From positions 1-25,957 of the forward strand of contig NW_024468395.1 of NCBI RefSeq assembly GCF_002104995.1: DNA of 25,957 nt, in the 5' to 3' direction. Both the position numbers and the translations under genes were made by a program. Of the stretch, positions 6,827 to 16,600 are shown one piece after another. Below the pieces are notes generated by a model. It had not been told where the DNA came from and did not search any database. It saw only the letters and a program-made list of their open reading frames with translations. Source of the stretch: Linderina pennispora. Lineage: Eukaryota > Kickxellomycota > Kickxellomycetes > Kickxellales > Kickxellaceae. Within the stretch, counting starts at the first letter, position 1. Every line of letters begins with the position of its first letter.

Positions 6827-9319
6827 TCAGCGTAGGCGCTTCAGTGCTGGCTCGCTGCTGCTGGCAACAGAATCGCCTGCTGCTGCACGCCTCTTGCGCG
6901 GCCTCTTTGTTGCCGGAGTGGTGCCGGAAGTATCGGTAGCAATGGCCGTAGAACGACGGAACCGTTCAGGAATACTACCTGAATCACAGAGTGACTGGAA
7001 AATGAGCCTGAAGTTTAGAACTGCTGCGAGATCGCGGTTCAAGAGTCGAGACAAATAGGCCTGCCTGTATTGTGCCATGGCCCGCTTACATGACTCGCTT
7101 GTACAGCGGAGAAGGCCATGGCACTTCACAGTTGGGTTCTTCGATCTCTGGTAGGGCCGCGGGTTGGGGACATGCCGGAATGTCTGCAGCGACTTTTCGC
7201 AGCAGAACGGGCACATCGACGATGTCCAGAATTCGTCGATCAGATAGACTTCAAAGCTATGGTGCTTGAACTTGTCACGCCATCCCTTGCCACGGATTGG
7301 CGCATGGTGTCGGGCCATCGGCGCACTCCAATTGCCCATGATCAGCACTGGGTCTGGACCAAACTTGCTCCGGAGTTTCGCGGCAAGCCTGTGGTCTGCA
7401 CGGGCCTGGTTCATGGATGAATCAAGGCGCAGCTTGCGGTGAAGCGGGTACACCTTGGGACTGGTACTGACACTTGGATGGGCCTTCCAGCGCCTTTGGT
7501 GCTGCTTGTTTGACTTAGTGGGCTGCTGCTCTGGTAACCTTCGCGCTGTCATCGTGCTGGCATAAAACGGTGCTAGAACACACCGCACAGATGCACGGGC
7601 AGCAACATAGGCACGGAATTTTGCTGGGCTAAGGGTCCGGCAGCAGTGCTTGGAAAGCTCAGCCTCTGCTCTGCGGACAGCATCTTCTGGGACTTGATCC
7701 TTTGTATCCCGACGAATCCTGTCATAGTGGCGCAGCTTGAGCTCCTTATTGCGCTGCTGTCGTGTGTAGCGGTAGAGCATTTTTTCACCCTCTTTCCCAT
7801 TGCTGCTATTTTCGTGCATCATGTATAGCAAATCACCCCGACCTGGATCGATGAATACACAGCGGCCTTTCAGATTCTGCAGCTCTGGCTGTGGGATCTG
7901 GTGGATATAGCAACAGTCAGCTATAGTATTGCCTCCCACAGCACCACCTCCTGCAACATCGCCTGTAGCATCGCCTCCCACAGCATCGCCTCCTGCACCA
8001 TCAGCATCTACTGCACCATCAGTCTTGGATACCTTGTCTTGTAACAAAATGCATATCATTACACCATCTGTTGTCGCCATTCCGTGGAATTTTCTATCAC
8101 CATGCGCCTTAAATGGCTTTGTCAGATCTGCGACCCGGCCCCACACATCCCACACAGGTTGTGTAATCCCTTGGACCGGGTCGTGTGCACAGACTGGGGG
8201 TGCTGGTGCATATGCATTGTTAAGTGCTGCAACAGTGTCTGCTGCTGCATCGGCGGCAGCAGCAAGTGAATCAGCCACTACTGCTGCAGTTTCTGCAGTG
8301 GCCTCTGTTTCATCTGATGGCATCTTCGCTGCTTCGCGTGCAGCCTTCTTGGCCAATTTTTTGCCCTTTTCTGCTGCTTTCCTTGCCTCTGTTGCTACCC
8401 TCTTTGCTGCACTGATCTTGGTAACCTGCTCGCGTGTTTTCGAAATAAACGCCTGCTTGATTATTTGCTTGTCTAAGCGCACATGGCCTGGGATCTATGA
8501 TGTCCGCAGAGGCAAGCATTGGGGGGAGACTTACCAAGTTGCTCATTCTCGATAAGCTGGCATAGGCGAATGTATGCACGCAGATGCTGAAGTGGATTTA
8601 CCTTGGCATCATAGGCATTAAGGACTGGTGCCAGCTTGTTGTAGATTGCAAGCATCGGTGGGGTGAGCACACTGAGATCAGGGTGCCTAGAGCCAACTGC
8701 CTGGCGGAGCTTCTGTGCAGGTGTATAAATACACACTTGACATGCATTATTGAACTCAGCCTTGGACACATTGCCCATTGTGCTGTGCAGTGTGTTTTTG
8801 CGGCTGCGAATATCAATCAATTTGGCCAGAATCCGCTGTAGGCAACTGCCATAGTGCAACACAATGTTGTTCTTGTATGCTGTTAGCAGCTCGGTATCAA
8901 CATATGTCGCTACTTGATCCATTTCGCGCACACCATGTAGCTCGATATCGCCATTATGCAATAGATAATCATAAATATGGTATCTAACTACATCACCGAA
9001 ATCTGCGCTCGACAGTTCTGACCTGTCCTTCCGGTTAACGAAATCCTCGGCAGATATGACAGTCTTCGCCTTCAGATTGTGATATATAAATAAATAAATA
9101 AATTGAGCGAAAGAATCCCTTTTTCACAAGTATTGAAGGGTCAAAAGCATCATCATCAGCTAGTTGATGGAGTAATATCCATCGTGCAAGCATGTATGTA
9201 TGCTCTTTGATGATATTGACGCTGTGTACAAATTGCTCTAGGCGGGGCAACATAGAATCACCGAAGCCAATACCACCAAGTGATGTCTTTATGACAGTAG
9301 TGCTGCGGGTAATATTCAT
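6827..9319 (-). CDS. Fanzor (eukaryotic TnpB-like) RNA-guided DNA nuclease; N-terminal part interrupted twice
   Basis: The family cuts DNA under RNA guidance through a split RuvC domain. The 551-codon frame 8482-6827 carries RuvC-I FIDPGRGDLLY (Asp codon 7849-7847), RuvC-II LIDEFWTSSMCPFC (Glu at frame residue 417), a Cys cluster (C424, C427, C454, C460, C465) and RuvC-III LLNRDLAAVLNF (D484). Before RuvC-I lies the family-like W-x(n)-F..TTDGV segment. The C-terminus holds the basic signal KRPRKRR and ends KRLR, a likely nuclear import tail. Upstream pieces are 9319-9128 (starts MNITRSTTVIKTSL) and 9069-8535 (includes TAYKNNIVLHYGSCLQRI). Splicing out 9070-9127 and 8473-8534 gives a continuous 790-residue protein. 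Without splicing, the gene has a frame change in a TTTA repeat, a frame change at a C6 run and a TAG at 8497-8495. Lys/Ala- and Gly/Ala-rich inserts precede RuvC-I. Family call firm; functionality open. Confidence 0.85.
7929..8016 (-). repeat. Coding minisatellite in the Fanzor gene (Gly/Ala/Asp-rich insert)
   Basis: On the plus strand the words CACAGCA, CCTCCTGCA and ATCGCC recur in imperfect units of about 15-18 nt. On the coding strand they make a GGDAVGGDATGDVAGGG-like stretch (frame residues ~156-186), just ahead of RuvC-I. A flexible, repeat-expanded insert of this kind is likely to vary between copies. Confidence 0.6.
8473..8534 (-). other. Predicted 62-nt intron that overlaps a conserved Fanzor motif
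   Basis: Minus-strand GGTAAGT donor at 8535-8530 and CTTAG acceptor at 8473 restore the frame exactly (L-D-K-Q). Read in the downstream frame, the same segment encodes LPLRTS (8515-8498), TAG (8497-8495), then IPGHVRL continuing into DKQIIK. The block resembles the conserved PLRTSxIPxHxRxD motif of Fanzor proteins. Joining it to the upstream exon needs one extra C at the C6 run (plus-strand G 8521-8526). Confidence 0.5.
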
Positions 9320-10220
9320 TTGAGAAATTCAATAGGCAAGTAAGAAGAGAAATGATGCTGTTCAGTTTTGCTTTATTGCAGATGCATAGCATTAAGAACT
9401 TTTTATTAAAAATGATCTGGCTTGGATGGTTTTTGGGGCCCTTAGCACTGATAGTCTCTTGAATCAGTCTATACAGACTGGGTCCATTGTGGCCCAAATA
9501 CTACTGCTTACGCATGTTCATAAGACAAATTAATTTATAAAATAAACCCACAAATATTGCATAACCACCAGAAGAGCTATATGGCCTTATTCAATAGGTG
9601 CTCTTAAATAAATATCCTAAGAGTGCTGCGCAGCCGGTGATGACCACCATGATGACGCCATGGAAGTTATCAGGCCGACTGACAATGAGAGCAGCTCTTG
9701 CGCTGAACCAATGGAGATATCTAGTGGAGACCTGTGACCACTACAATAACAACTTGTCACACTGGTTTCACCGATGAGGTCAGATGCCGCACAAGATCAA
9801 AAGGAGTTTATGGAGCAAGTCACCCAATCTCGCTTTGAGGCTTAAAAGAGCTTTATTTTTAACCAATTAATAAGGTTCTAGCGGACAGTCGGACACTTTT
9901 GGACTATAAAATCTTATATAAAGGTAAAGACCTTTCAGGAACAATGGCCACATTCGAGTGATTCCGACAAGGTGTGATATTTATCCACAGTCCTCTATCT
10001 TCTGCCCCCTCTCCCAAATTCCTACACTATTTTCTTAATTATTTTGTAGTTCTAACAGTATTAATTTTATTCAAGCATGCACTGGCGTTTTTGAGTTTTG
10101 GCATTTTGACCTCTTATTGTAGCTTGTGTGGCACTTTCCTCTGATTCCGCCACAACACCTGTGAGCTTTAAATCATAGCGTATGGCTACTGAACCCCTAT
10201 AGTTATGACTTTAAGGGATC
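9320..10220. other. AT-rich intergenic DNA between the Fanzor gene and the F-box-like pseudogene
   Basis: No protein-like frame over about 900 bp. Near its right side are a TATATAAAGG TATA-like box (about 9915-9924), a hairpin AAAGGT-AAAG-ACCTTT (9920-9935) and a CT-rich leader-like stretch (about 9989-10030). These look like the promoter of the decayed plus-strand gene that follows. A GTCC-rich sequence at 9881-9905 could be an element end, but this is not established. Confidence 0.45.
9915..9924 (+). promoter_or_regulatory. TATA-like box, probable relic promoter of the downstream pseudogene
   Basis: TATATAAAGG on the plus strand is followed about 65 nt later by a pyrimidine-rich stretch, the same arrangement seen upstream of the intact F-box gene (TATAAAG then CT-rich leader). 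The first ATG after it (about 10076) closes after five codons, in line with a dead gene. Confidence 0.35.
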
Positions 10221-10906
10221 CTATATGTCTTTGACCACATGCTTGCTAATAATAGGTGGTACTTTGAAAAGCCTAACATTTTGCAACCACACATTTTCCA
10301 TCCTTGGCCAGCCTACTGATTCGCGATTATCTAAGCCAGCCCAATAGCCAGCTGATAAGATTCTTTGCACCCACACTCAGTGAGCTAGTGATTTGCATTG
10401 ATACTCGAGCACGGTTTGCATGGAAACAGTTCGTTGACAATGATACGGATACGATCGAGTCTAAAGACCTGACAATATTGAAAACAGCCGTGATAGTTAT
10501 GCACAGCACGCCTTTGCCACCTTCCCTTTGCCTTTCAACCTTCTATGGATCTCAGATGTTTCTCTTCCCGAAGCCCTGCGCACCTTGCAGACATGTGGTA
10601 TATTCAATGTGCACATTGACTTTGAGGGCCTGTTCGATAACATCGCGTTAGGATCGTTGAAGGTAACCGAGTTACCTGACCACATTCCATCCATAAACTC
10701 ATTGCCTCTGCGGAATGTCGAAGAGTTGTATATCTCCCTGCTGCTCACTTTCCGATGCGGCGACATGGATCAACTGATGAGCACCATCATTCATGGCCAT
10801 TAGGGCACGCGATGAGTCGCTCGAAGGCGTTTTAGCATTTGGTGAGAGCCGAGGCATTGAGTTCAGAAGTTTGCAGAAACAGTTCATTGGTGATAGACTG
10901 GTTTAG
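10221..10906 (+). pseudogene. Decayed F-box/LRR-like protein gene
   Basis: Protein-like pieces occur in alternating frames. From about 10221 to 10310 comes VFDHMLANNRWYFEKPNIL; from 10304 to about 10515 LIRFFAPTLSELVICIDTR; from about 10516 to 10803 WISDVSLPEALRTLQTCG and LPLRNVEELYISLLLTF; then to a TAG at 10906 FMAIRARDESLEGVLAFG. The leucine spacing and the LxxLxI blocks resemble the leucine-rich part of fungal F-box proteins such as the intact gene at 11184-12707, but the sequences are not close copies. There is no usable ATG and no F-box, and at least three frame changes. Because other genes here also show single-base shifts, some breaks may be assembly errors, but the missing start argues for real decay. 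Function cannot be assigned. Confidence 0.5.
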
Positions 10907-11183
10907 TCATTTTCGTCAATATATTGCCTTAACGGTGTAGCAGGTATGTTCGAATGCTAGTACGTTAACGCTATGGTCAGTTTTGATGATCAAACACCTC
11001 GCTGAATTGTACAGTGACATTAACTTAGCCATTGCTTCCTTTTCGCTCGGTTTACTTGTGCTCAGAACTAGATGCCTATGTTATGAATATCAGGATCGAA
11101 AGTGGAAGGAGGCGAGAAAAGAAAGAAAAATAATACGCTGCCTATAGTTAGAACAAATCTACAAATGGTAGAAATCATAAAGC

Positions 11184-12707
11184 CTAGACAAATGCTAGAC
11201 CATTCTTGTACACCCGTCTCAAGGCTGCCTTATCCACCTCAAAGCGCTTCGACAGAACTAGCTTGTAAAGCTCTGGCAGCCGCCGGGTTGCCATCAGTAG
11301 CCAGGTCTTGTCTCGCAGCATCGGGAATGCGATTTTGAGACCAAATACCAGAACTGATGTGCTTAGTGGGGTCCTCCTGCTGCACACAACCTCATCACTG
11401 GCTTGCTGATCCGAGTGGGACATGAAGAGATCTAGCGTGTGCATCCGGGGCAGCTGCGTCATGAGCATCTCAATGCTCTGTAGCGGAATTGAGCGAGCTA
11501 TAAGGCGCAGACTCCTAAGCATTGGCCATTTTGCGTCCTTGATGGGTGGGAGGTCGGATTGTGGCAGAGACAGCGTGACTTTGTTCAGCTTGGCCGGGAT
11601 ATCAAAGATCTTGGTAAAGAAGCTGTTCTTGTCGAGTACAGGGATCTGGGTTCTCTGCGAATCGCTGATGCAGAACTCGCGTATATTGCGGACCAGCTTT
11701 GGGTTGAGGCGCTGCAGCTTGTTTGCATCATCGAGGATAACAAGCGACCCAATGCTAGGGATCTTTACCAAGTCCAGCGCGTCCGTGTATGAGTCCAACG
11801 CCTCCATCAGGCAGAGACTCCAGAGTCTGGGGAACTGCAGCTTGAACCGACCAATCTGGGTCGCCGGGTAAACATGGCGATTTTGGAACGTGCGCATTAT
11901 CAGCTGCTCGACATTCGGGAACACGATTGGGTTGCTGGCGTCGCCGAACATGCCCCACGGGAAGTTGCTCGAGCTGTTGACAATTTCGATTGTCTTTAAG
12001 GTGCTCGGCTTGGCGCGCAGGGTCTGGGATGATGAAAGGTCTGAAGGGTTGATGATGCGGATACTGGTCAGGTTCTGGAAGTGCACTTGCGGGATATTGC
12101 CGAGAATGATGCCATTGACCGTGATCTCGTGGATAGACGCAGCCAGCATCACGATGAGATTGTAGTAGATGTTGGCAGGCACTGTCGGCAGGATACTGGA
12201 CGACATAGGAATGACAGAGGTGACATGCGGGAACAGTTGCAGCAAGTAGCTGGAGATGAGCTTACAAACATCATGGAGCTGAAAGAGGTCTGCATGTCCA
12301 TCACATGCCATCATCAGAATTGAGTATAGTTTAGGGAACCTGTGATGGTGCACGCCGAGCCCTCGGATAACGTCGATGAGGGTAGCTCGCTCGGTGATCA
12401 GGGGTCCACCGAGACAAAGGTGTATGACCCTGTGCTGCATGCCGGCGGCGACAATTGACGGCAGATTTGAGCGCCATGTGACGCGGCCTGACTTGGTTTT
12501 CTTGGGCTCAATGACCAGGCTCTTGTAGAGTTCGTGCTTGACAATGGAGTACCAGGAGCGACAGACCAGAGCCAGATTGACGAAGCGCTCCTGGTGGCCC
12601 ATATCGGGCTCGTCTTGATATGCGATGTAGTTGGCATTGCAGATTATGTTTTCGACTATATCGCCGTTCGTCAAGGCGCTGATGTTGGCAGAGGAGCGTG
12701 CATGCAT
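11184..12707 (-). CDS. F-box-like protein with C-terminal leucine-rich region
   Basis: 507 residues starting MHARSSANISAL; this ATG is chosen over the longer in-frame extension because a TATA box lies 96-102 nt upstream of it, inside that extension. An F-box-like motif is seen around residues 15-65 (NGDIVENII, then LALVCRSWYSIVKHELYKSL, the typical L-VC-xW pattern). The remainder is a string of irregular LxxLxL blocks (about residues 170-490), suggesting a leucine-rich solenoid without exact repeats. F-box proteins link substrates to Skp1-Cullin ubiquitin ligases; the substrate is unknown. No intron or frameshift is visible. It is divergently transcribed from MON2 across about 930 bp, and the decayed relative lies just downstream, suggesting a locally expanded family. 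Confidence 0.75.
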   Translation of the reverse strand: MHARSSANISALTNGDIVENIICNANYIAYQDEPDMGHQERFVNLALVCRSWYSIVKHELYKSLVIEPKKTKSGRVTWRSNLPSIVAAGMQHRVIHLCLGGPLITERATLIDVIRGLGVHHHRFPKLYSILMMACDGHADLFQLHDVCKLISSYLLQLFPHVTSVIPMSSSILPTVPANIYYNLIVMLAASIHEITVNGIILGNIPQVHFQNLTSIRIINPSDLSSSQTLRAKPSTLKTIEIVNSSSNFPWGMFGDASNPIVFPNVEQLIMRTFQNRHVYPATQIGRFKLQFPRLWSLCLMEALDSYTDALDLVKIPSIGSLVILDDANKLQRLNPKLVRNIREFCISDSQRTQIPVLDKNSFFTKIFDIPAKLNKVTLSLPQSDLPPIKDAKWPMLRSLRLIARSIPLQSIEMLMTQLPRMHTLDLFMSHSDQQASDEVVCSRRTPLSTSVLVFGLKIAFPMLRDKTWLLMATRRLPELYKLVLSKRFEVDKAALRRVYKNGLAFV

Positions 12708-12802
12708 AGCTGGTGTTCTGGGAAAGATGGATATGAATATGGAAATGGAAGTGTGAGGAGCAGTTGGGTGATAGAGAGGGGAAAGAGTGAGCGGGAGTCG
12801 TG

Positions 12803-12809
12803 CTTTATA
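12803..12809 (-). promoter_or_regulatory. TATA box of the F-box gene
   Basis: TATAAAG on the minus strand, 96 nt upstream of the chosen ATG, followed by a CT-rich leader (minus-strand CTCTTTCCCCTCTC). It supports the start at 12707. Confidence 0.45.
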
Positions 12810-13641
12810 GATATTCAAGAGGAAGGCGGCCAGCGGTGCGTGCGTGACAACCGAAGCAGACAAGTGTCTGCAGTATGCAGGCGCATCTCCGAGTGAGAAA
12901 GACTTCCTCGTATAGAGATCCATAGTGAGGGATGTCAGATGGGGTTCATGCGGCTTAGTACACCTGCAAGCACTTTAAGCAAGTTTATCGATTGCTTTCA
13001 AGATAAGGTCATGCGTGTTTATGAGCATCCGGCTGGACAGGTTCTCAGGAACAGTCTTGCAGGTATCTGAATGGACAAGGTGACGAAAACAGAAACCGAA
13101 GGGTGTCCACATGTCCGGAAAGTATGCAGCTCAGTGCACCATATGTGATGGTTTGTCGATATAAGCGAGCCGCCAGAGTCGCATGGGTGTTTGGATGGAA
13201 CCACCCGGAGCCAGCTGGAGCCAACAAGTACCTGGTTAGTGGTTCAAAAGAATAATTGTGTGTTTCTGAATCAATGTAACCCTTGGTGCGTGGTAATTAC
13301 TCACCTTTGTTATGAAGTATCCAAGGATGCGGGTCCACCGTGAGCTATCAACTAAAACAACAACCTAGAACACGCCGTAGTCACATTTCAGTTGACCACG
13401 GTGGGCTTATTTCACACCAGTTCTCTGCTGTGCCGCTCAATAACGCTAGCGCTGCCAGTTCTGCTCAGTGATTTGATCGACTAATCAGGACTGTCCAGTG
13501 TCAGTTGCTGCCCGTCTGAAGCGCGTCTGGTGTCGACGTGGTCTACTTGCCATCCTCTTCAGTTTACAGCCAGTGCCTTTTTCTAGCAGTCCTAATTTCT
13601 ATATTTCACATCTATCTCTGCATTTACTCTAATCCTTACCA
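12810..13641. other. Divergent promoter region between the F-box gene and MON2
   Basis: About 830 bp with no protein-like frame. An 8-bp inverted repeat, CCACCGTG (about 13336) and CACGGTGG (about 13397), may be a regulator site. A CT-rich leader precedes the MON2 start. No tRNA or repeat family was recognised. Confidence 0.4.
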
Positions 13642-16600
13642 ATGTCAGCTACTGCAGGCATAAGCAATCTGCTGCTCTCGGAGCTGCAGAGTCTGTCCAC
13701 TGAAGCACGACGGAAGCACCCGGAAATAAAGGAGGCAAGTACACTGTACAGGCTTTACCATGCACGCCTGTAGACCGTATTTCAGCACCTTGCTGAGCTA
13801 AAGCTACCATACTCTACCACTCTAGGCAGCAGAGCGTGTTATTGTCATCCTTCGCAGCATCAAGGCGACATCATCTGCACAGGTTGCCACGGAGCTGGCA
13901 AAGTCTGACGAGGTGGTAAAGCCATTTGCACTTGCATGCAAAACAGGAAACCACAAGCTGACAACAATATCGGTGCAGTGCCTACAGCAGCTCATTTCGC
14001 ACCAGGCGCTGTCGCCAGACTCGATCCGTGTGACGCTGGGAATGCTCACGTCGGTGCTGAGCCAGGGAATGGACATACAGGTCAAGATCCTGCAGATGAT
14101 CTTGCCGCTGGTCAGTGCATACGATGCAGTTTCGGGAGAGGCCCTGGTGGAGGCTATTCACATTTGCTTTGTGCTACAGCAGTCGCGCGATCCGATTGTG
14201 AACAACACTGCGGCGGCTATCCTGCGCCAGCTTGTCGTGGCCGTCTTTGATCGGGTTGTCAGCGAGGACAAGCTGATGAACAGCACACAGGTTGATGCCG
14301 AGGCCGACCTAACACGAAAGTGCGCGAAAGATGCGTACTACGTACTGCAGGATCTGTGCCTGCTGCTGACCGACAGCGAGACCGTGTTTATTCGTGCAGA
14401 TACGATTGATAAGGGGCTAGTTCTGGAGCTCGTAGAGTCCATTCTGACAAACCATGCCAAAGTTGTTGCGCGGCATGCGGCTATGGCGCAGCTGCTGCGT
14501 GAGCGACTATCCCCGTATATCGTCCATTTCTTTGCTGAAAAGTCGACGTTCCCGCTCGCTGTGCGCTGCATTCGGGTCATCTGGCTCTTTATCCGCGACC
14601 TGCACGCGGAGTTCAACACCGAATGTGAGATATTTTTGTCGATATTGACCCGCCTAATGGATCCGAGCACAAGTAGCAGCTCTCACAGCCAGGCAGCACC
14701 CGGGCGGCGGCGGCCTAGCTTTGTATTGCCCGGAGGTGTGGGAGCTGGAAATCCAAGCACTCTGTTCCCGCCGTTCTATCGCGTATTGGCCCTTGAGCTC
14801 GTCAAGAAGACGGTCGAGGACCCGGGCCTGCTGCAGGAGCTGTACGCACAGTTTGATGGGCAAATGGGTAGCGGCGAGGACTGCCACGTCATCCTGGACA
14901 TTATCACCGCCGTCGGCAAAGTTGTATCCGAGCGTCCGACGATCCGGTCCAGCAACTCCGACGGTATCCCCAGTGCGCAACCTGAAAATAGCGCTACTGG
15001 CGCTGATACTCAGCTGCGCCGCCACGCAATCGATGCCGATGCAGGCGGTGATAAGGACCAGATCAGTGCACGATCATGCCGTATGCGATCCGAGATGCAC
15101 AAGCTGCTTGACAAGCAGGAGCCGCCTGCGATCCCTGATACGTACCTGTTCTTTTTGGCACTATCATCGACATTATCGCTGGTCGACGGAATGGCAAGCG
15201 TCGTACTGCCTGCCCATACAGCGCCTCTGACAGCATTGATAAAGGGCAAGGAGGTAACGAAGAGCGTGCTTGCAGTGCCTGATGCCAGCGACCAGCAGGT
15301 ACAGGCTGTCAGCGGCTTTGCCACCAAGATATGGCCGATCCTGCTGACAGCATACTCGTTCTTCCTCAACGTGCGCTTCGATAACTCGCTGTTTAACCAG
15401 GTCATGGAAAGCTCGCAAAAGATGGTCCTGGTGTTCGGCGCACTAGGTGTTCGCGATGCGCGCGATGCAGTGCTATCGCTGCTCTGCCGACATTGCCTGC
15501 CGCACGCAGCGATCTCAGAGCATGAGAGACTGCTGCAGCAGAGCCAGGTTGCCAAAACACAGAGCCTGGCAACTGTGCGCGAAGACGAAGCCAATGGCAC
15601 TGATGGTCGGCCACCTGCCACTGCTCCGCTGGTCACATCTTCCCTTATCGGTGCCCAGTTCTCGATGCATTCACGCCAGATCCAGTGCCTACGCGCAGTT
15701 ATCTCCTGTGCGCAGTTCCTGGCCAATACGCTTGGCCCAGCCTGGTATCCGATCATGGTCACGCTGCAGCAGGCTGACGAGCTACTTTACCAGAGCCGTG
15801 GCTCATTACCAACACCAGCAGCTCTGGGGGCTAATAGCAATGCCTCTCACGGACAGATGCCGGGTCGCAGCGCAGGAGGGCGCCAGCGGAGCATGTCGAC
15901 GGCGTCATCGCAGGTGCCTAGCAGCGATGACGATCTCAGCCGGGGCAACCGAGTTCCAGGCAGTTCGCGAAGAGTACGCCCAGCTGTTCTCCCTTGTGCG
16001 TGCGCACGGCAGCGATGCCTTTATCTGGGTTATCCGCTCATTATGCGCGCTTGGGTCTGACCTGACCAGCGTGCCAGCACGACACGAATTTAGCGACATT
16101 TCGAGCCAGATGCGGTCGGCTCTCGGTATCGTCAATCGTCGCATGAGCGCACTAATGGACCGCCCAACATTTGCAGTCGAGGAATTGCGACTGTTAGCCG
16201 TGGAAAATGTCGACCTGTTGATGGGGTCGCGTGCCTTGGCCGACGCTGCCGCTGACACCGACAGTGTCGGATCCGAAGCGTGGTCGCTGATCATGCACCA
16301 CCTTCTCGATACGACGACATACGTGCATACTCCGTCACCTATCCGAACTCAGGCTTGCGAGGCTGTTTCGGATGTTGTGCTGGCAGCTATGGAGCTGGTG
16401 ACTCGCGCAGATGGACTGACGGAAGACGACGATCTGGCCAGCGAAGGAATCAACTCACACTTTATCGCCATGGTTGCCAACGGTGATGCCCAGCTGCGCA
16501 TTCTGACACCACTCTCGCAAATGATGGCTGGGATTCGCTCATCTACTGGTGCCGAAGACAGCCAGGGCTTTGGCCAGTTTGTCGAGGTACGCAAGCTGAC

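Larger units (their letters stand above)
6571..9319 (-). mobile_element. Fanzor-bearing element, ends not resolved
   Basis: Fanzor genes are carried by, or are relics of, eukaryotic transposable elements, so a mobile origin is expected. The span given is the minimum: Fanzor frame plus downstream hairpins. No transposase frame is visible nearby, and I found no convincing terminal inverted repeats or target duplication. The surrounding AT-rich DNA (about 5.8-10.2 kb) contrasts with the GC-rich flanking genes. Confidence 0.4.

Noticed and set aside
8495-8534. Alternative Fanzor acceptor at CATCATAG, just before ATCCCAGGC
   Set aside because: It would put the exon back in the wrong frame relative to DKQIIK with the GTAAGT donor, and leaves a 40-nt intron.
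7929-8555. Plus-strand 208-codon frame, Pro/Ala/Ser-rich, opposite the Fanzor gene
   Set aside because: It is the reverse of the Ala/Gly-rich repeats of the Fanzor gene, so its openness follows from that composition; no domain is recognisable.
6640-9878. Direct repeat ATAAGGTTC at 6640 and 9870 as a target-site duplication of the Fanzor element
   Set aside because: Nine bases can match by chance over this span, and the left copy lies inside the candidate guide-RNA region, so it does not fit an element boundary.
13200-13260. GGTTCAAA word as a tRNA B-box
   Set aside because: No A-box, acceptor stem or cloverleaf pairing is found around it; no tRNA gene was found in the window.
15914-15940. 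Short GT-AG intron to explain the MON2 frame change
   Set aside because: Far too short for splicing; one extra G in the GGGG run explains the shift more simply.
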